Positions 8,805 to 18,459 are shown, counted from the first letter of the stretch. The stretch is 64,000 nt of DNA from Flavobacteriales bacterium (GCA_019638085.1 JAHBUL010000011.1:62001-126000), one strand, 5' to 3'. The notes: generated by a model not told the origin, from the sequence alone. Numbers and translations are program-made.

Positions 8805-11800
8805 ATGTTCCGAAAGCTACTTGCCTCCGTTGTCCTCTGCCTGCTTCTCGCCACCTCGGCACGTGCCACGCACATTTCAGGTGGGGAGATCTATTATGAT
8901 TGCTTGGGGAACAACCAGTATCGGATCACCTTGGTGGTTTACCGCGACTGCGCGGGGATCCTCCTCAACAGCTCATACACGCTCAATGTCAACAGTCCTT
9001 GTGGAAACAAGACAATGACAGTGAGCACTCCGGGCGGTACGGAGATCTCGCAACTTTGCGACCTGCAGTTGCCGAACAGTACTTGCAACGGTGGCAACCT
9101 TCCCGGGATCCAACAGTACATCTATACGGGAACAGTGAGCCTTCCGCCTTGCAATTTCTGGACGATCTCTTGGACCGAGCAATGGCGCAACGGGGCCATC
9201 GCCAACCTGGTTCAGCCTGGCAACAAGAATGTTTACATCGAGGCCAAGCTGAACAACGTCCTGGCCCCATGCGACAATTCACCACAATTCACCAATACCG
9301 CGATTCCATACGTCTGTGCAGGATTCCCCATCTCATACAGCTATGGTGCCTATGATGCTGGTGGGGATTCGCTCACCTACACCTTCATCAGTGCGATGAA
9401 CACCGGTGCGGTGAACCTGCCTTACGTGTCGCCATTCACGGGCACTGCACCGATCACCGGGATCACACTGGATCCGCAATCCGGACAAGTGAACTTCACC
9501 CTGAACCAAACCGGGAACTGGGTGGTAGTGGTGCGAGTGGATCAGTACGATGATGCGGGAAATTGGATCGGTTCCGTGATGCGCGATATGCAATTCATTG
9601 CATATCCATGCACGAACATTCCGCCAGAAGCATCCACGGGTACCGTGACAAACTTGAGCGGGCAGGCCACCCAGACGGGTCCCCGTTCGATACAGATCTG
9701 TGAATCCGGTGATTTCTGTTTCGATGCCGTGATCACCGATATGAACGCGACCAACGTGCTAACGGCTACTTCGAACATTACACAGAACTTACCCGGTGCC
9801 ACCTTTTCATTCACCGGGACCAATCCCATAACTGCGCACGTCTGCTGGAGCGGCATTTCCGGGACTTCGGGCTTCTTTCCGTTCATCATAACGGCGAACG
9901 ATGGTGCTTGTCCCATACCAGCGATGCAGACCTATGTCTACTCCATTCAAGTATTACCCGGTTTGAGCCTGATCGGCCCGGAAATAATCGACGAATCCTG
10001 TGCAGGGAATGAGGATGGGAGTGCCTCCGTCTCCGTGGATGTGGGCACCCCGCCCTATGCTTACAGTTGGAGCACTGGGGCTACCACTTCGGACATTATT
10101 GCCGGAGCTGGCGATTATCAGGTAACCGTGACTGATGGGAATGGCTGCGTGAGCCGACCACTCACGGCCACTATTGGTGAGGCGAACCAGATCAGTACAG
10201 TTAATGCCGGTCCGGACCTGGTGGCCTGTGAAGGTGAGCTTCCGGTCTCACTAACAGGAACAGTGACAAATGCTCCCGACGGCTATTGGTCGGGCGGTGA
10301 CGGGGAATTCACTGGAACGGGGTTGAATGTTACCTACATGCCGAGCTCGGCCGAACTCGCGAGCGGTGGTGTGGACCTCTATCTGACAAGCAGCGAATCG
10401 CCTTGCGGGACCGTGACCGACACAGTACACCTCACGTTCTCCACGAGCTTCATCAATGCTGCAATATCAGCGGACGACCTGCTGTGCTCCAGCACTGCCA
10501 CTGGTACTGCCATGTTTGCGCCCGATAATGGCGAGTTCACCTATTTGTGGGACGACCCTGCCGCTCAGACGACCGCCACGGCCACCTCACTTGCTGCAGG
10601 CACCTATAGTGTGCTGGCAACCGATAGCTATGGTTGCCATACTACACTTAGCGTGACCATTACTGAGCCAGCTGAACTGAGCATCGCCAACCTGAACGTA
10701 GTGAACGAACAGTGTGCGGGCGATGAGCACGGAAGCATCACGGCCGTAGTAACGGGCGGCACCCCACCCTACCAGTATGCTTGGAGCAACGGGGCTACCA
10801 CCGCCTCCATACAAGCAGGTGCGGGTATTTATTCCCTTACGGTCACGGACGCCAACGGCTGCGCCCCCGCATCGGGAAGTGCCACCATTACGGCGAATGG
10901 GCAACCCAATACCGCCAACGCAGGCGTGGATATCATCGGCTGCTACGGCAACCTGCCGATCCAACTCAACGGCTCGGTGACCAACGCCACCGGCGGCATA
11001 TGGTCCGGTGGTAGCGGAACCTTCAGTGGTCCAGGGCTTCAGCCAACCTATACGCCAACACCGACCGAGGTGCTGGCCAACGGCGTGGACCTGGTGCTCA
11101 CCACCACGGGGAACAGCAGCTGTCCGGAAGCTTCGGACACCGTCCACCTCACCTTGCCCACCAGCTTCTTCGGCGCCAGCATCACTTCCGTGAACGCCAC
11201 GTGCGATGCTACAGCGTCCGGCTCTGCGAGCTTCACGCCGAACGATCCCGGCTTCACCTATCTCTGGAGCGATCCAGCAACGCAAACCAGTGCTACCGCC
11301 GTCGGACTTGTCGCAGGCAATTACAATGTGTTGGTAACGGACGGCTATGGCTGCGACACCACGCTCGTTACCACCATTACCGCGCCTGCCGCCATTGCCA
11401 TTGCCAACTTGGTCGTGGTGGATGAACAGTGCGCCGGCAATGGTGACGGCAGCGTTACGGCGACGGTTACCGGTGGAACGGCTCCTTACCAATATACCTG
11501 GAGCACAGGGGCTACTACTCCCACGATCAGTGCAGGTGCCGGTTCATATTCGCTTAGTGTGACCGATGCCAACGGTTGTGTTCCCGCCCAAGGAAATGCC
11601 ACGATCCAAGCACTGGGACAGCCCAATGTGGCGAACGCTGGAGCGGATATTGTCACCTGTTTCGGCGACCTGCCCATACAACTCAACGGTGGCGTGGTCA
11701 ACGCCACTGGCGGCAACTGGTCCGGTGGCAGTGGAACTTTCAGTGGCACTGGATTACAACAGAGCTACATGCCCACCGCAGCAGAGATCCTGGCCAATGG

Positions 11801-13616
11801 GGTGGACCTGATATTGACGACCACCGGAAACACGACCTGCGCTGCGGATCAGGATACGGTACACATCACCCTGCCCACAAGTTTCTTCGGTTCCGCCCTC
11901 GGCAGCACTGCGCTTGCTTGCAATAGTGATCATTCAGGAAGTGCCTCATTCACGCCGAACAACTCTTCCTACTCCTACCAATGGAATGATGCTTCAGCTC
12001 AAACCACGGCAACAGCCAGTGGACTTCAGGCTGGAACATACACGGTGCATGTAACGGATAATTACGGCTGCGACACGACCGCCTCCGTGGTCATCAGTGA
12101 ACCATCTGCCTTGAGCACCGCAAACATCACCGCAACTCCACCCTCATGCGTGGGTGGAAGCAATGGCTCTGCCAGTGTACAGCCTGTAGGTGGCACCCCG
12201 GGCTATACTTATCAATGGAGCAGCAATGCAAACTCACAGACCACCTCCACCGCTTTTGGATTACCTCCCGGGGCCTATACCGTGGTGGTAACGGATGCCA
12301 ACGGCTGCCAGTCGCAGGCTACTGCCACTTTGACCGCACCCACGCCGATCACCCTTACCGCGCAGGTTGAGGACACGGTTTGTGTGAACTCGCCCGTGCC
12401 ACTCACCGCCCAAGCCTCTGGCGGGGCCGGCGGCTATACGATCACGTGGGCTGGTATTGGCACCGGGGACTCGCTCCAGTACTCCTTCCCGGCCACCCAA
12501 GTAGTACATGTATCGGTAGTGGACCAAGCAGGCTGCGCAGGCCCCATGCTGGAACTCCCCGTAACCGTCCTCGATCTTTCACTGGCGACACTCCATACGT
12601 ATGGGGATACGGCTTTTTGTCCGGGTGGAACAGCCACAGTGGGAGCTTTGATCACGGGTTATCCCGGCACCGTTTCGCTCTCTTGGCCGCAACTTCCGGC
12701 GACAGGGAATGGCCCATTCTCCATACCCGCAACTACGAGTAGAAGCCTGACCGTGACGGCAACGGATGCCTGCTCCAACACCTTGCAAAGCACCATCGCC
12801 ATCACAGTGGAAACACCCCCAGCAATCACTCTGCCATCGGTGATCGCCGAAGGCTGTGAACCCCTGACCGTCCACTTCCCTACCGGACTCAGCAACCAAC
12901 CGGTCTCATACCTATGGAACTTCGGCGATGGGACCACCAGCACCTCCATGTCCCCGGTCCATGTGTACCCTGCGGGGGATTACACGGTCTCCTTAACGGT
13001 GACCACTCCACTCGGATGCACGGCCAACGCCTTGAACACAGGCATGGTACATGCCTATGGACATCCCGTGGCCGCCTTTACGGCCGATCCATGGGAAACC
13101 GATGCCGACCATGCCGATATACAGTTCACTGATCAATCCACGGGCTCCATCAGTACGTGGGACTGGAGCTTCGGTGATGGCGGTATCAGCATCGATCCAG
13201 ATCCGGCATACCATTACCTGGAGCCGGGCACATGGCAGGTATCGCTCCAAGTAACGGACGATCACGGCTGCACGAGTAACGTGGACCACATTGTGAAAGT
13301 GAATCCGGTATACGACGTTACCATACCCAACGCCTTCACCCCCAACCCGAATGGCGGGAGCGGCGGGAGTTTCGACCCAATGGACCTGAGCAACGACGTG
13401 TTCTACCCCTTCATCCGTTTCGTGAAGGACTTCCGCATGAGGGTGTTCAACCGCTGGGGAGAACTGGTCTTCGAAAGCAACGACATCAACCAAGGATGGG
13501 ACGGTTACTACAAAGGCCATATCAGCCAACAGGATGTGTATGTGTATCAACTATGGGTACGCTTCGTGGATAACAAGGAAGTACAACGCATTGGTGATAT
13601 CACCCTGTTCCGATAG
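8805..13616 (+). CDS. Giant SprB-repeat surface adhesin with T9SS type B sorting domain
   Basis: A 1603-residue secreted protein. The start at 8805 gives a proper signal peptide (ends near SARATHISGG). The N-terminal domain contains the GGEIYYDCLGNNQYRITL and VYRDC sequence seen at the head of many Bacteroidota surface proteins. From about residue 400 come SprB-type repeats (PPYAYSWSTGATT, then VTVTDGNGC). Residues 465-1180 contain three copies of a 238-239-residue module. Two PKD domains follow (YLWNFGDGTT at about 1370, WDWSFGDGG at about 1447), then a C-terminal T9SS type B (gliding-motility CHU_C) domain with IPNAFTPNPNG and VFNRWGELVFES. Such proteins are exported by the T9SS and act in adhesion or gliding. 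The SprF-type partner begins 3 bases downstream. Confidence 0.93.
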   Translation: MFRKLLASVVLCLLLATSARATHISGGEIYYDCLGNNQYRITLVVYRDCAGILLNSSYTLNVNSPCGNKTMTVSTPGGTEISQLCDLQLPNSTCNGGNLPGIQQYIYTGTVSLPPCNFWTISWTEQWRNGAIANLVQPGNKNVYIEAKLNNVLAPCDNSPQFTNTAIPYVCAGFPISYSYGAYDAGGDSLTYTFISAMNTGAVNLPYVSPFTGTAPITGITLDPQSGQVNFTLNQTGNWVVVVRVDQYDDAGNWIGSVMRDMQFIAYPCTNIPPEASTGTVTNLSGQATQTGPRSIQICESGDFCFDAVITDMNATNVLTATSNITQNLPGATFSFTGTNPITAHVCWSGISGTSGFFPFIITANDGACPIPAMQTYVYSIQVLPGLSLIGPEIIDESCAGNEDGSASVSVDVGTPPYAYSWSTGATTSDIIAGAGDYQVTVTDGNGCVSRPLTATIGEANQISTVNAGPDLVACEGELPVSLTGTVTNAPDGYWSGGDGEFTGTGLNVTYMPSSAELASGGVDLYLTSSESPCGTVTDTVHLTFSTSFINAAISADDLLCSSTATGTAMFAPDNGEFTYLWDDPAAQTTATATSLAAGTYSVLATDSYGCHTTLSVTITEPAELSIANLNVVNEQCAGDEHGSITAVVTGGTPPYQYAWSNGATTASIQAGAGIYSLTVTDANGCAPASGSATITANGQPNTANAGVDIIGCYGNLPIQLNGSVTNATGGIWSGGSGTFSGPGLQPTYTPTPTEVLANGVDLVLTTTGNSSCPEASDTVHLTLPTSFFGASITSVNATCDATASGSASFTPNDPGFTYLWSDPATQTSATAVGLVAGNYNVLVTDGYGCDTTLVTTITAPAAIAIANLVVVDEQCAGNGDGSVTATVTGGTAPYQYTWSTGATTPTISAGAGSYSLSVTDANGCVPAQGNATIQALGQPNVANAGADIVTCFGDLPIQLNGGVVNATGGNWSGGSGTFSGTGLQQSYMPTAAEILANGVDLILTTTGNTTCAADQDTVHITLPTSFFGSALGSTALACNSDHSGSASFTPNNSSYSYQWNDASAQTTATASGLQAGTYTVHVTDNYGCDTTASVVISEPSALSTANITATPPSCVGGSNGSASVQPVGGTPGYTYQWSSNANSQTTSTAFGLPPGAYTVVVTDANGCQSQATATLTAPTPITLTAQVEDTVCVNSPVPLTAQASGGAGGYTITWAGIGTGDSLQYSFPATQVVHVSVVDQAGCAGPMLELPVTVLDLSLATLHTYGDTAFCPGGTATVGALITGYPGTVSLSWPQLPATGNGPFSIPATTSRSLTVTATDACSNTLQSTIAITVETPPAITLPSVIAEGCEPLTVHFPTGLSNQPVSYLWNFGDGTTSTSMSPVHVYPAGDYTVSLTVTTPLGCTANALNTGMVHAYGHPVAAFTADPWETDADHADIQFTDQSTGSISTWDWSFGDGGISIDPDPAYHYLEPGTWQVSLQVTDDHGCTSNVDHIVKVNPVYDVTIPNAFTPNPNGGSGGSFDPMDLSNDVFYPFIRFVKDFRMRVFNRWGELVFESNDINQGWDGYYKGHISQQDVYVYQLWVRFVDNKEVQRIGDITLFR
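10200..12120 (+). repeat. Three-fold ~715-base coding module inside the adhesin
   Basis: Equivalent points NAGPDLVAC, NAGVDIIGC and NAGADIVTC fall at 10200, 10914 and 11631, so the spacing is 714 and 717 bases. Each module contains a WSGG.G.F.G.GL segment, a GVDL.LT segment, a DTVH.T..TSF segment and one or two SprB-like repeats. The copies have diverged throughout and so are not recent exact duplications. Confidence 0.85.
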
Positions 13617-13619
13617 ATC

Positions 13620-14621
13620 ATGTGCAATCGCCTTAATTTCCTGCTGGCCTCGGCCACATTCTTGGCGCTGCGCGCATTCGCGCAGGACCCGCAGCTCTCG
13701 CAGTTCTATGCCGCGCCACTGTACCTGAACCCGGCATTGACCGGTAATACCCACCAAGATCGGATCGGACTGAACTACCGCTTGCAATGGCCTGCCATCG
13801 GTTCGGCCTACAAGACCTATGCTGTCACATACGACCATCGCAGTGCTGCGATGAACAGCGGGATCGGCGGAATGGTGATGCATGATCGGGCCGGTTCCTT
13901 CGGCCTGAACTTCACCCAAGCTGCCTTGAGCTATTCCTATGAGGCAAGGCTGAACCGCAAACAGGCGATACGGGGCGGCATGCGAGTGGGCTACACCATG
14001 CGATCCTTCGATCCGGGCAACATGCTCTTTGCAGACCAGATCATCCGCGACAATGCTCCCACCTCCATTGAGCCCGCCATGATCAGTAGCGTATCGTATT
14101 TCGACTTTTCCGCAGGACTTCTGTACTACTCCGAACAGTTCTGGGGTGGCTTTTCAGTGAATCATCTGAACGAACCGCAGCAGAGCCTTTACTTGGATGG
14201 TGATGCGAAGCTGCCTATGCGTACCAGTGCTCACGTTGGATACCGGTTCGCAGTGGATGGGCGCACCTTCAGGCATAGCGAGACCACCATGACCTTGGCG
14301 ACCCACTACAAGGCCCAGGACAAATGGGACCAACTGGACATTGGGGCATACATCGACCATAATTCAGTCACCATGGGCATGTGGTACCGTGGCCTGCCTG
14401 CCTTGAAGGCCTATCAGCCCGGATACCCCAATGATGATGCGGTGGTCGTCATGTTCGGCTATGAAACGCCCTACCAATTACGCATGATCTACAGCTACGA
14501 TGTTACCGTGTCCAAATTGACCTTGAAAAGTGGTGGGGCACATGAGATCAGCTTGATCTATGAGTGGCCACGGCACAACAAGAACCGACGGTACCGGGCG
14601 GTGCCTTGCCCGAAGTTCTGA
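13620..14621 (+). CDS. PorP/SprF family T9SS outer-membrane protein
   Basis: A 333-residue protein with a signal peptide (ends near LRAFAQDPQ) followed by the family's diagnostic start LSQFYAAPLYLNPALTG. The rest alternates short beta strands, as expected of an outer-membrane barrel. SprF helps secrete and localise the SprB adhesin in gliding Flavobacteria, and PorP/SprF paralogues usually sit next to the T9SS type B substrate they serve. This gene starts 3 bases after the adhesin stop, which fits a dedicated partner. Its end is 19 bases from the convergent argS. Confidence 0.93.
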   Translation: MCNRLNFLLASATFLALRAFAQDPQLSQFYAAPLYLNPALTGNTHQDRIGLNYRLQWPAIGSAYKTYAVTYDHRSAAMNSGIGGMVMHDRAGSFGLNFTQAALSYSYEARLNRKQAIRGGMRVGYTMRSFDPGNMLFADQIIRDNAPTSIEPAMISSVSYFDFSAGLLYYSEQFWGGFSVNHLNEPQQSLYLDGDAKLPMRTSAHVGYRFAVDGRTFRHSETTMTLATHYKAQDKWDQLDIGAYIDHNSVTMGMWYRGLPALKAYQPGYPNDDAVVVMFGYETPYQLRMIYSYDVTVSKLTLKSGGAHEISLIYEWPRHNKNRRYRAVPCPKF

Positions 14622-14640
14622 TCGGGTCCTGGAAATCCGG

Positions 14641-16467
14641 TCACATTTGCTCCGGCACTTCGATGCCGAGACACCACATGGATTTCTTCACGGCTGAAGC
14701 TACCGCAGCGCTAAACACCAAGCGGAAATTGAGTTTCCCCGCATCTTCCTCCTTCAGTATCGGGACTGTTTGATAGAAGCTGTTATAGCTCTTCACAAGG
14801 TCGTAGGCATGATTGGCGAGCGAAGAGGGATCAAGCCTTGCTGCGGCTTCGTGCAGCACCGCAGGAAACTGATGGAGAAGCTTGATCACGGTGCGTTCCT
14901 CTGGGAGCAGTTGATAGTTGTCCGTTGTCAGTTGTCCGGCTGCCGATGCCTTCTCGCCTGACAGCTGAGAACCAGCACCTGACAACTCCGCCTTGCGAAG
15001 CAAGCTGCGGATCCTCGCATAGGTGTACTGGATGAACGGCCCGGTGTGTCCTTGCAGATCAATGCTGGCCTTGGGGTCGAATAGCATCCGCTTTTTCGGG
15101 TCCACCTTCAGCAGGTAATACTTCAAGGCGGCGAGGCCGATCTGCTCATAGAGGGCGGACTTCTCCTCCTCCGAAAAATCATCGAGCTTGCTCAACTCCT
15201 CCCCGGCCGATCGGGCTTCCTGCACCACCTCCTCCATCAGCTCGTCGGCATCCACCACAGTGCCTTCGCGACTTTTCATCTTGCCCGTGGGCAGGTCCAC
15301 CATGCCGTAACTGAGGTGGTACAGGCCATCCGCCCATGCATACCCGAGCTTTTTCAGGATCAGGAATAGCACCTTGAAGTGGTAGTCTTGTTCGTTGCCC
15401 ACAGTGTAGATCAAGCGCTTCAGGTCCGGGAATTCCTCGAAGCGCTTTGTGGCGGTACCGATGTCCTGCGTCATGTAGAGACTGGTGCCGTCACCGCGCA
15501 TCAGCACCTTTTCATCGAGGCCTTCTGGCGTATTGTCCACCCACACACTGCCGTCGTCCTTCTTGTAGAACACGCCCCTCTCAAGGCCGTCCGTTACATC
15601 CTTCTTACCAAGTACGTACGTCTCGCTTTCGTAATAGACCTTGTCGAAGGCAACGCCCATGCGGGCATATGTGGCATTGAAGCCGTCATAGACCCAATGG
15701 TTCATCTTCGCCCACAACTCGCGCACCTCGGGATCGTTGGCTTCCCACTGACGCAGCATTGCCTGCGCTGCCATCATGATCGGTGCCTGCTTTTCGGCCT
15801 CCTCCTCCTTCATTCCAGCAGCGATCTGCTCCGCCACTTCGGCCTTGAATGCTTTGTCGAAGGCGACGTAATATTTACCGACCAACTTGTCCCCTTTCAG
15901 ACCACTGCTTTCCGGTGTTTCCCCCTTACCGAACTGCTGCCAGGCCACCATGCTCTTGCAGATGTGGATGCCGCGGTCGTTGATGATCTGTACGCGCACC
16001 ACCTCGTTGCCGACAGCTTCCAGGATCCGGCTTACCGAATGGCCGAGGAAGTTGTTCCGAAGGTGGCCCAAGTGCAAGGGCTTATTGGTGTTCGGAGAAG
16101 AGTATTCCACCATAACCTGGTCCCCGGTGGAAGCGAATTGCAGGATATCAACTTCTGCGGCCTCCCGCAAAAAGCCGTGCCAGTAGCTATCCGCGATCAC
16201 TAAATTGAGAAAACCCTTCACCACATTGAAGCGCTCCACAACCTCCACATTTGCTTGCAGGTGCTCTCCGATCGCCGTGGCGGTCTGCTCGGGCCCTTTC
16301 CCACTGACCTTCAGGAAAGGGAATACATTGATCGTGACATCCCCCTCGAATTCCGGACGGGTGGGCTGGAATGCAATGGCCTTATGTTCCAGTGTGTGCT
16401 GGAAGAGCTCTTGGAAGGCGTTCTGTAACGCAGGTTGCAACTGTGCTTGGAGGCGGTCTTGGAACAT
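14641..16467 (-). CDS. argS: Arginyl-tRNA synthetase with an extra internal segment
   Basis: Charges tRNA-Arg. The class I signatures are present: HLGHLRN (residues 132-138, HIGH-type) and GKMKSREG (KMSKS-type). The N-terminal additional domain and the C-terminal anticodon-binding domain (YDLVKSYNSFYQ) are recognisable. The 608-residue length includes about 26 extra residues, E494-Q519, between IRSLLRKA and LLPEERTVIKLL. Their DNA (14911-14988) resembles the dispersed GTTGTCAGTTGTC repeat family seen elsewhere here. The segment stays in frame in what is expected to be an essential gene. It follows the CtlX-like gene by 17 bases. Confidence 0.95.
   Translation of the reverse strand: MFQDRLQAQLQPALQNAFQELFQHTLEHKAIAFQPTRPEFEGDVTINVFPFLKVSGKGPEQTATAIGEHLQANVEVVERFNVVKGFLNLVIADSYWHGFLREAAEVDILQFASTGDQVMVEYSSPNTNKPLHLGHLRNNFLGHSVSRILEAVGNEVVRVQIINDRGIHICKSMVAWQQFGKGETPESSGLKGDKLVGKYYVAFDKAFKAEVAEQIAAGMKEEEAEKQAPIMMAAQAMLRQWEANDPEVRELWAKMNHWVYDGFNATYARMGVAFDKVYYESETYVLGKKDVTDGLERGVFYKKDDGSVWVDNTPEGLDEKVLMRGDGTSLYMTQDIGTATKRFEEFPDLKRLIYTVGNEQDYHFKVLFLILKKLGYAWADGLYHLSYGMVDLPTGKMKSREGTVVDADELMEEVVQEARSAGEELSKLDDFSEEEKSALYEQIGLAALKYYLLKVDPKKRMLFDPKASIDLQGHTGPFIQYTYARIRSLLRKAELSGAGSQLSGEKASAAGQLTTDNYQLLPEERTVIKLLHQFPAVLHEAAARLDPSSLANHAYDLVKSYNSFYQTVPILKEEDAGKLNFRLVFSAAVASAVKKSMWCLGIEVPEQM
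14911..14988 (-). repeat. Repeat-derived in-frame insert in argS
   Basis: On the plus strand the segment begins GTTGATAGTTGTCCGTTGTC and ends CACCTGACAACTC, the same paired inverted motifs as the intergenic elements at 42.2 and 44.1 kb but with a shorter core. It encodes a low-complexity Ser/Gly/Gln/Thr stretch absent from the usual ArgS domain pattern. That it is an insertion is inferred from the family pattern without an alignment. Confidence 0.65.
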
Positions 16468-16484
16468 GATGTGCGATGGATCGG

Positions 16485-17429
16485 CTAGGAACGCAAAGGA
16501 AGAAAGTTCTCCGCGAGCATGCAGCGGACGCTCCCTCCGCCGATCGCCTCAATGGTAGGAATGGCCACGGGCACCAGTTCCCCGTGTTTACCCAACTGGC
16601 GTATCTGATCGGCTCGCAACGACCGGTGGGCCTGCTCCGAAAGGAAAATAAAGTCGCCCTTCCCACTTCGCAGATGCAGGATATTCCCCGCGAAAGCATG
16701 CATTTGCTCGAGGGTGATCTGGACAAGTTCCCTGCGGGACTCCGCGAGCCCGGCTGCTACCCGGTGCCTTTCATTGAGGTCCGGGAGGGCTTCCATGCAG
16801 ATCGCTGCAAAGCGATCCCCGATGCTCATCAGGACATTGGTGTGATAGATGGCCTGCCCTTCCTTGGTGCCGTCCATGGTAGCAGTGAAGGAGATGGGCT
16901 CATACCTCATTTCCTTGCACCACGCATCAAGCACTTGCTCGGATGTACGTGGTGAAAGGGCGGCATAGGCCGTATGTGTTCTTCTATCCAGTACCAAACT
17001 GCCAGTACCTTCCAGTGCCAGACCCTGCTCTTCCCAATGGCTCAGGTCGAGCGTTCCGGTGTTCGCCGATCCAAGAGTGTTCAATACATCGCCCACCTTC
17101 GGGTCACGTTCCACCCGCCGGGATGCCGCCGCCATGGGATAAAGGACGATGCGCCCTTCCTCGTCCGTGCTGAACCAATTGTTGGGGAATACAGCGTCCG
17201 GTGCCGAGGGATCCTTCGGGTCGAGCAACAGACTATCGATGCCACATTTCACCAGTGCTTGGAGAAGTGCATCGAACTCCTCGCCGGCTTTCCACTCGAC
17301 ATCCGGTACGGTCAACTCGTGTTGAAAACCATTGGTGGCTGCGGTTTCCTTGGAGTAGCCAAAGCCGACGGGCCTGACCAGGATCACATTCCGGGCGACT
17401 TGTTCATGAGGTGTAAAGTGAGCTCTCAC
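16485..17429 (-). CDS. CtlX-like hydrolase of the arginine deiminase superfamily
   Basis: A 314-residue member of the amidinotransferase/arginine deiminase fold. Visible motifs are FPNNWFS (82-87), LEGTGSLVLDR, the catalytic His in YHTNVLMS (H196) and the catalytic Cys in GGGSVRCML (C303). Relatives are annotated as arginine deiminase-related or citrulline-utilisation hydrolase CtlX. Such enzymes hydrolyse guanidino or ureido substrates. Its position between arginase and argS supports a role in arginine or citrulline breakdown. The exact substrate cannot be read from the sequence. Confidence 0.85.
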   Translation of the reverse strand: MRAHFTPHEQVARNVILVRPVGFGYSKETAATNGFQHELTVPDVEWKAGEEFDALLQALVKCGIDSLLLDPKDPSAPDAVFPNNWFSTDEEGRIVLYPMAAASRRVERDPKVGDVLNTLGSANTGTLDLSHWEEQGLALEGTGSLVLDRRTHTAYAALSPRTSEQVLDAWCKEMRYEPISFTATMDGTKEGQAIYHTNVLMSIGDRFAAICMEALPDLNERHRVAAGLAESRRELVQITLEQMHAFAGNILHLRSGKGDFIFLSEQAHRSLRADQIRQLGKHGELVPVAIPTIEAIGGGSVRCMLAENFLPLRS

Positions 17430-17440
17430 AACGATGCCGA

Positions 17441-18382
17441 TCAGCGCGCGCGAAGAATGGGGAACAGCGGCTCCATGACCGTGAGTACGTTCTCGGCCAT
17501 GGCGTTCATGGAATCCAAGGCCGGGTTGATCTCCACTACGTCCAAGGTCACCGTTTTGGGGTCGGAGCAGAAGCCGGTGAGCAACTCTCGCGCCTCGTCC
17601 AAAAAAAGACCGTCGGGCACAGGGGTGCCGGTACCCACGGAAATGGTGGGGTCAAGGCTGTCCACATCAAAACTCACGTGGACCTTTTCGCAAGCGCTCA
17701 GATATGCCAAGGTCTCAGCCACCACGGCCTTCGCCCCTTTCTCCCGCAGTTCCTTCACCGTGACCACCTTGATGTTGTGCTCTTCGATGATCGCTCTTTC
17801 CTCCTCCTCATAGTCGCGGAGTCCGATGAATACGAGGTCTGCAGGAAGCACTTTAGGACCGCTTGAGCCGATCTTCCGAAGCCGATCCCAGACATCAAGG
17901 GTGAACATCCTTGGTCGGTTCTGGCCCTTCATTTCGATGTTCATCAGCAAGGACAACGGCATGCCATGCACATTCCCGCTGGGCGTGGTCCATGGGCTGT
18001 GCAGGTCCGCATGGGCATCGATCCAGATCAAGCCGATGCGTTCCGTGGGAAAAGCCATCTTGGTGCCGGAAACTGAGCCGATCGCGATGGAATGGTCCCC
18101 ACCGATGACGATCGGGAAGACATTGTTGCGTAGGAACTTGTAGACCTCATAGGCCAGGTCTGATTCAAAACGGATCAATCCGTCGATATGATGGGCATTG
18201 GGCGAATCCATGTCGTCCTCATAGAGCACATCGTTCTCGTCACGTAGAATGCTTTCTTCGGCATGGCCGAAGAGCTCGCTTCCCTTTTTCCATGCGGCCA
18301 CGCGCAATGCGCTCATGCCCATGCTCGTGCCGCGGGTGCCGGCGCCGATCTCCGAGGCCGCTTCGATCAATCTCACTTCCAT
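17441..18382 (-). CDS. rocF: Arginase
   Basis: Hydrolyses arginine to ornithine and urea. The manganese ligands are intact: H97 in GGDHSIA, D122/H124/D126 in WIDAHADLHSP and D239/D241 in SFDVDSLDP. GTGTPVPDG completes the signature. The length (313) is typical. It heads a minus-strand series rocF-ctlX-argS with gaps of 11 and 17 bases. A perfect TACATTTG promoter element lies 25 bases upstream. Agmatinase is less likely because the overall pattern (GTRGTSMG start, VIGGDHS) fits arginase better. Confidence 0.9.
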   Translation of the reverse strand: MEVRLIEAASEIGAGTRGTSMGMSALRVAAWKKGSELFGHAEESILRDENDVLYEDDMDSPNAHHIDGLIRFESDLAYEVYKFLRNNVFPIVIGGDHSIAIGSVSGTKMAFPTERIGLIWIDAHADLHSPWTTPSGNVHGMPLSLLMNIEMKGQNRPRMFTLDVWDRLRKIGSSGPKVLPADLVFIGLRDYEEEERAIIEEHNIKVVTVKELREKGAKAVVAETLAYLSACEKVHVSFDVDSLDPTISVGTGTPVPDGLFLDEARELLTGFCSDPKTVTLDVVEINPALDSMNAMAENVLTVMEPLFPILRAR

Positions 18383-18406
18383 TTGAATGGTTGTCCGCTA
18401 GGGCCT

Positions 18407-18414
18407 CAAATGTA
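18407..18414 (-). promoter_or_regulatory. -7 element for the arginine cluster
   Basis: TACATTTG on the minus strand is an exact match to the Bacteroidota -7 consensus TAnnTTTG and lies 25 bases before the arginase ATG. No clear -33 TTTG is visible. Confidence 0.5.
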
Positions 18415-18459
18415 ATCGAGGGCCGGTAACGCTACTTTCCGTGATGGGCCGTGATCCTA

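Noticed and set aside
10587-11492. Minus-strand frame of 301 codons inside the first adhesin
   Set aside because: Gly/Arg-rich translation without motifs, caused by the repetitive Gly/Thr codons of the adhesin.
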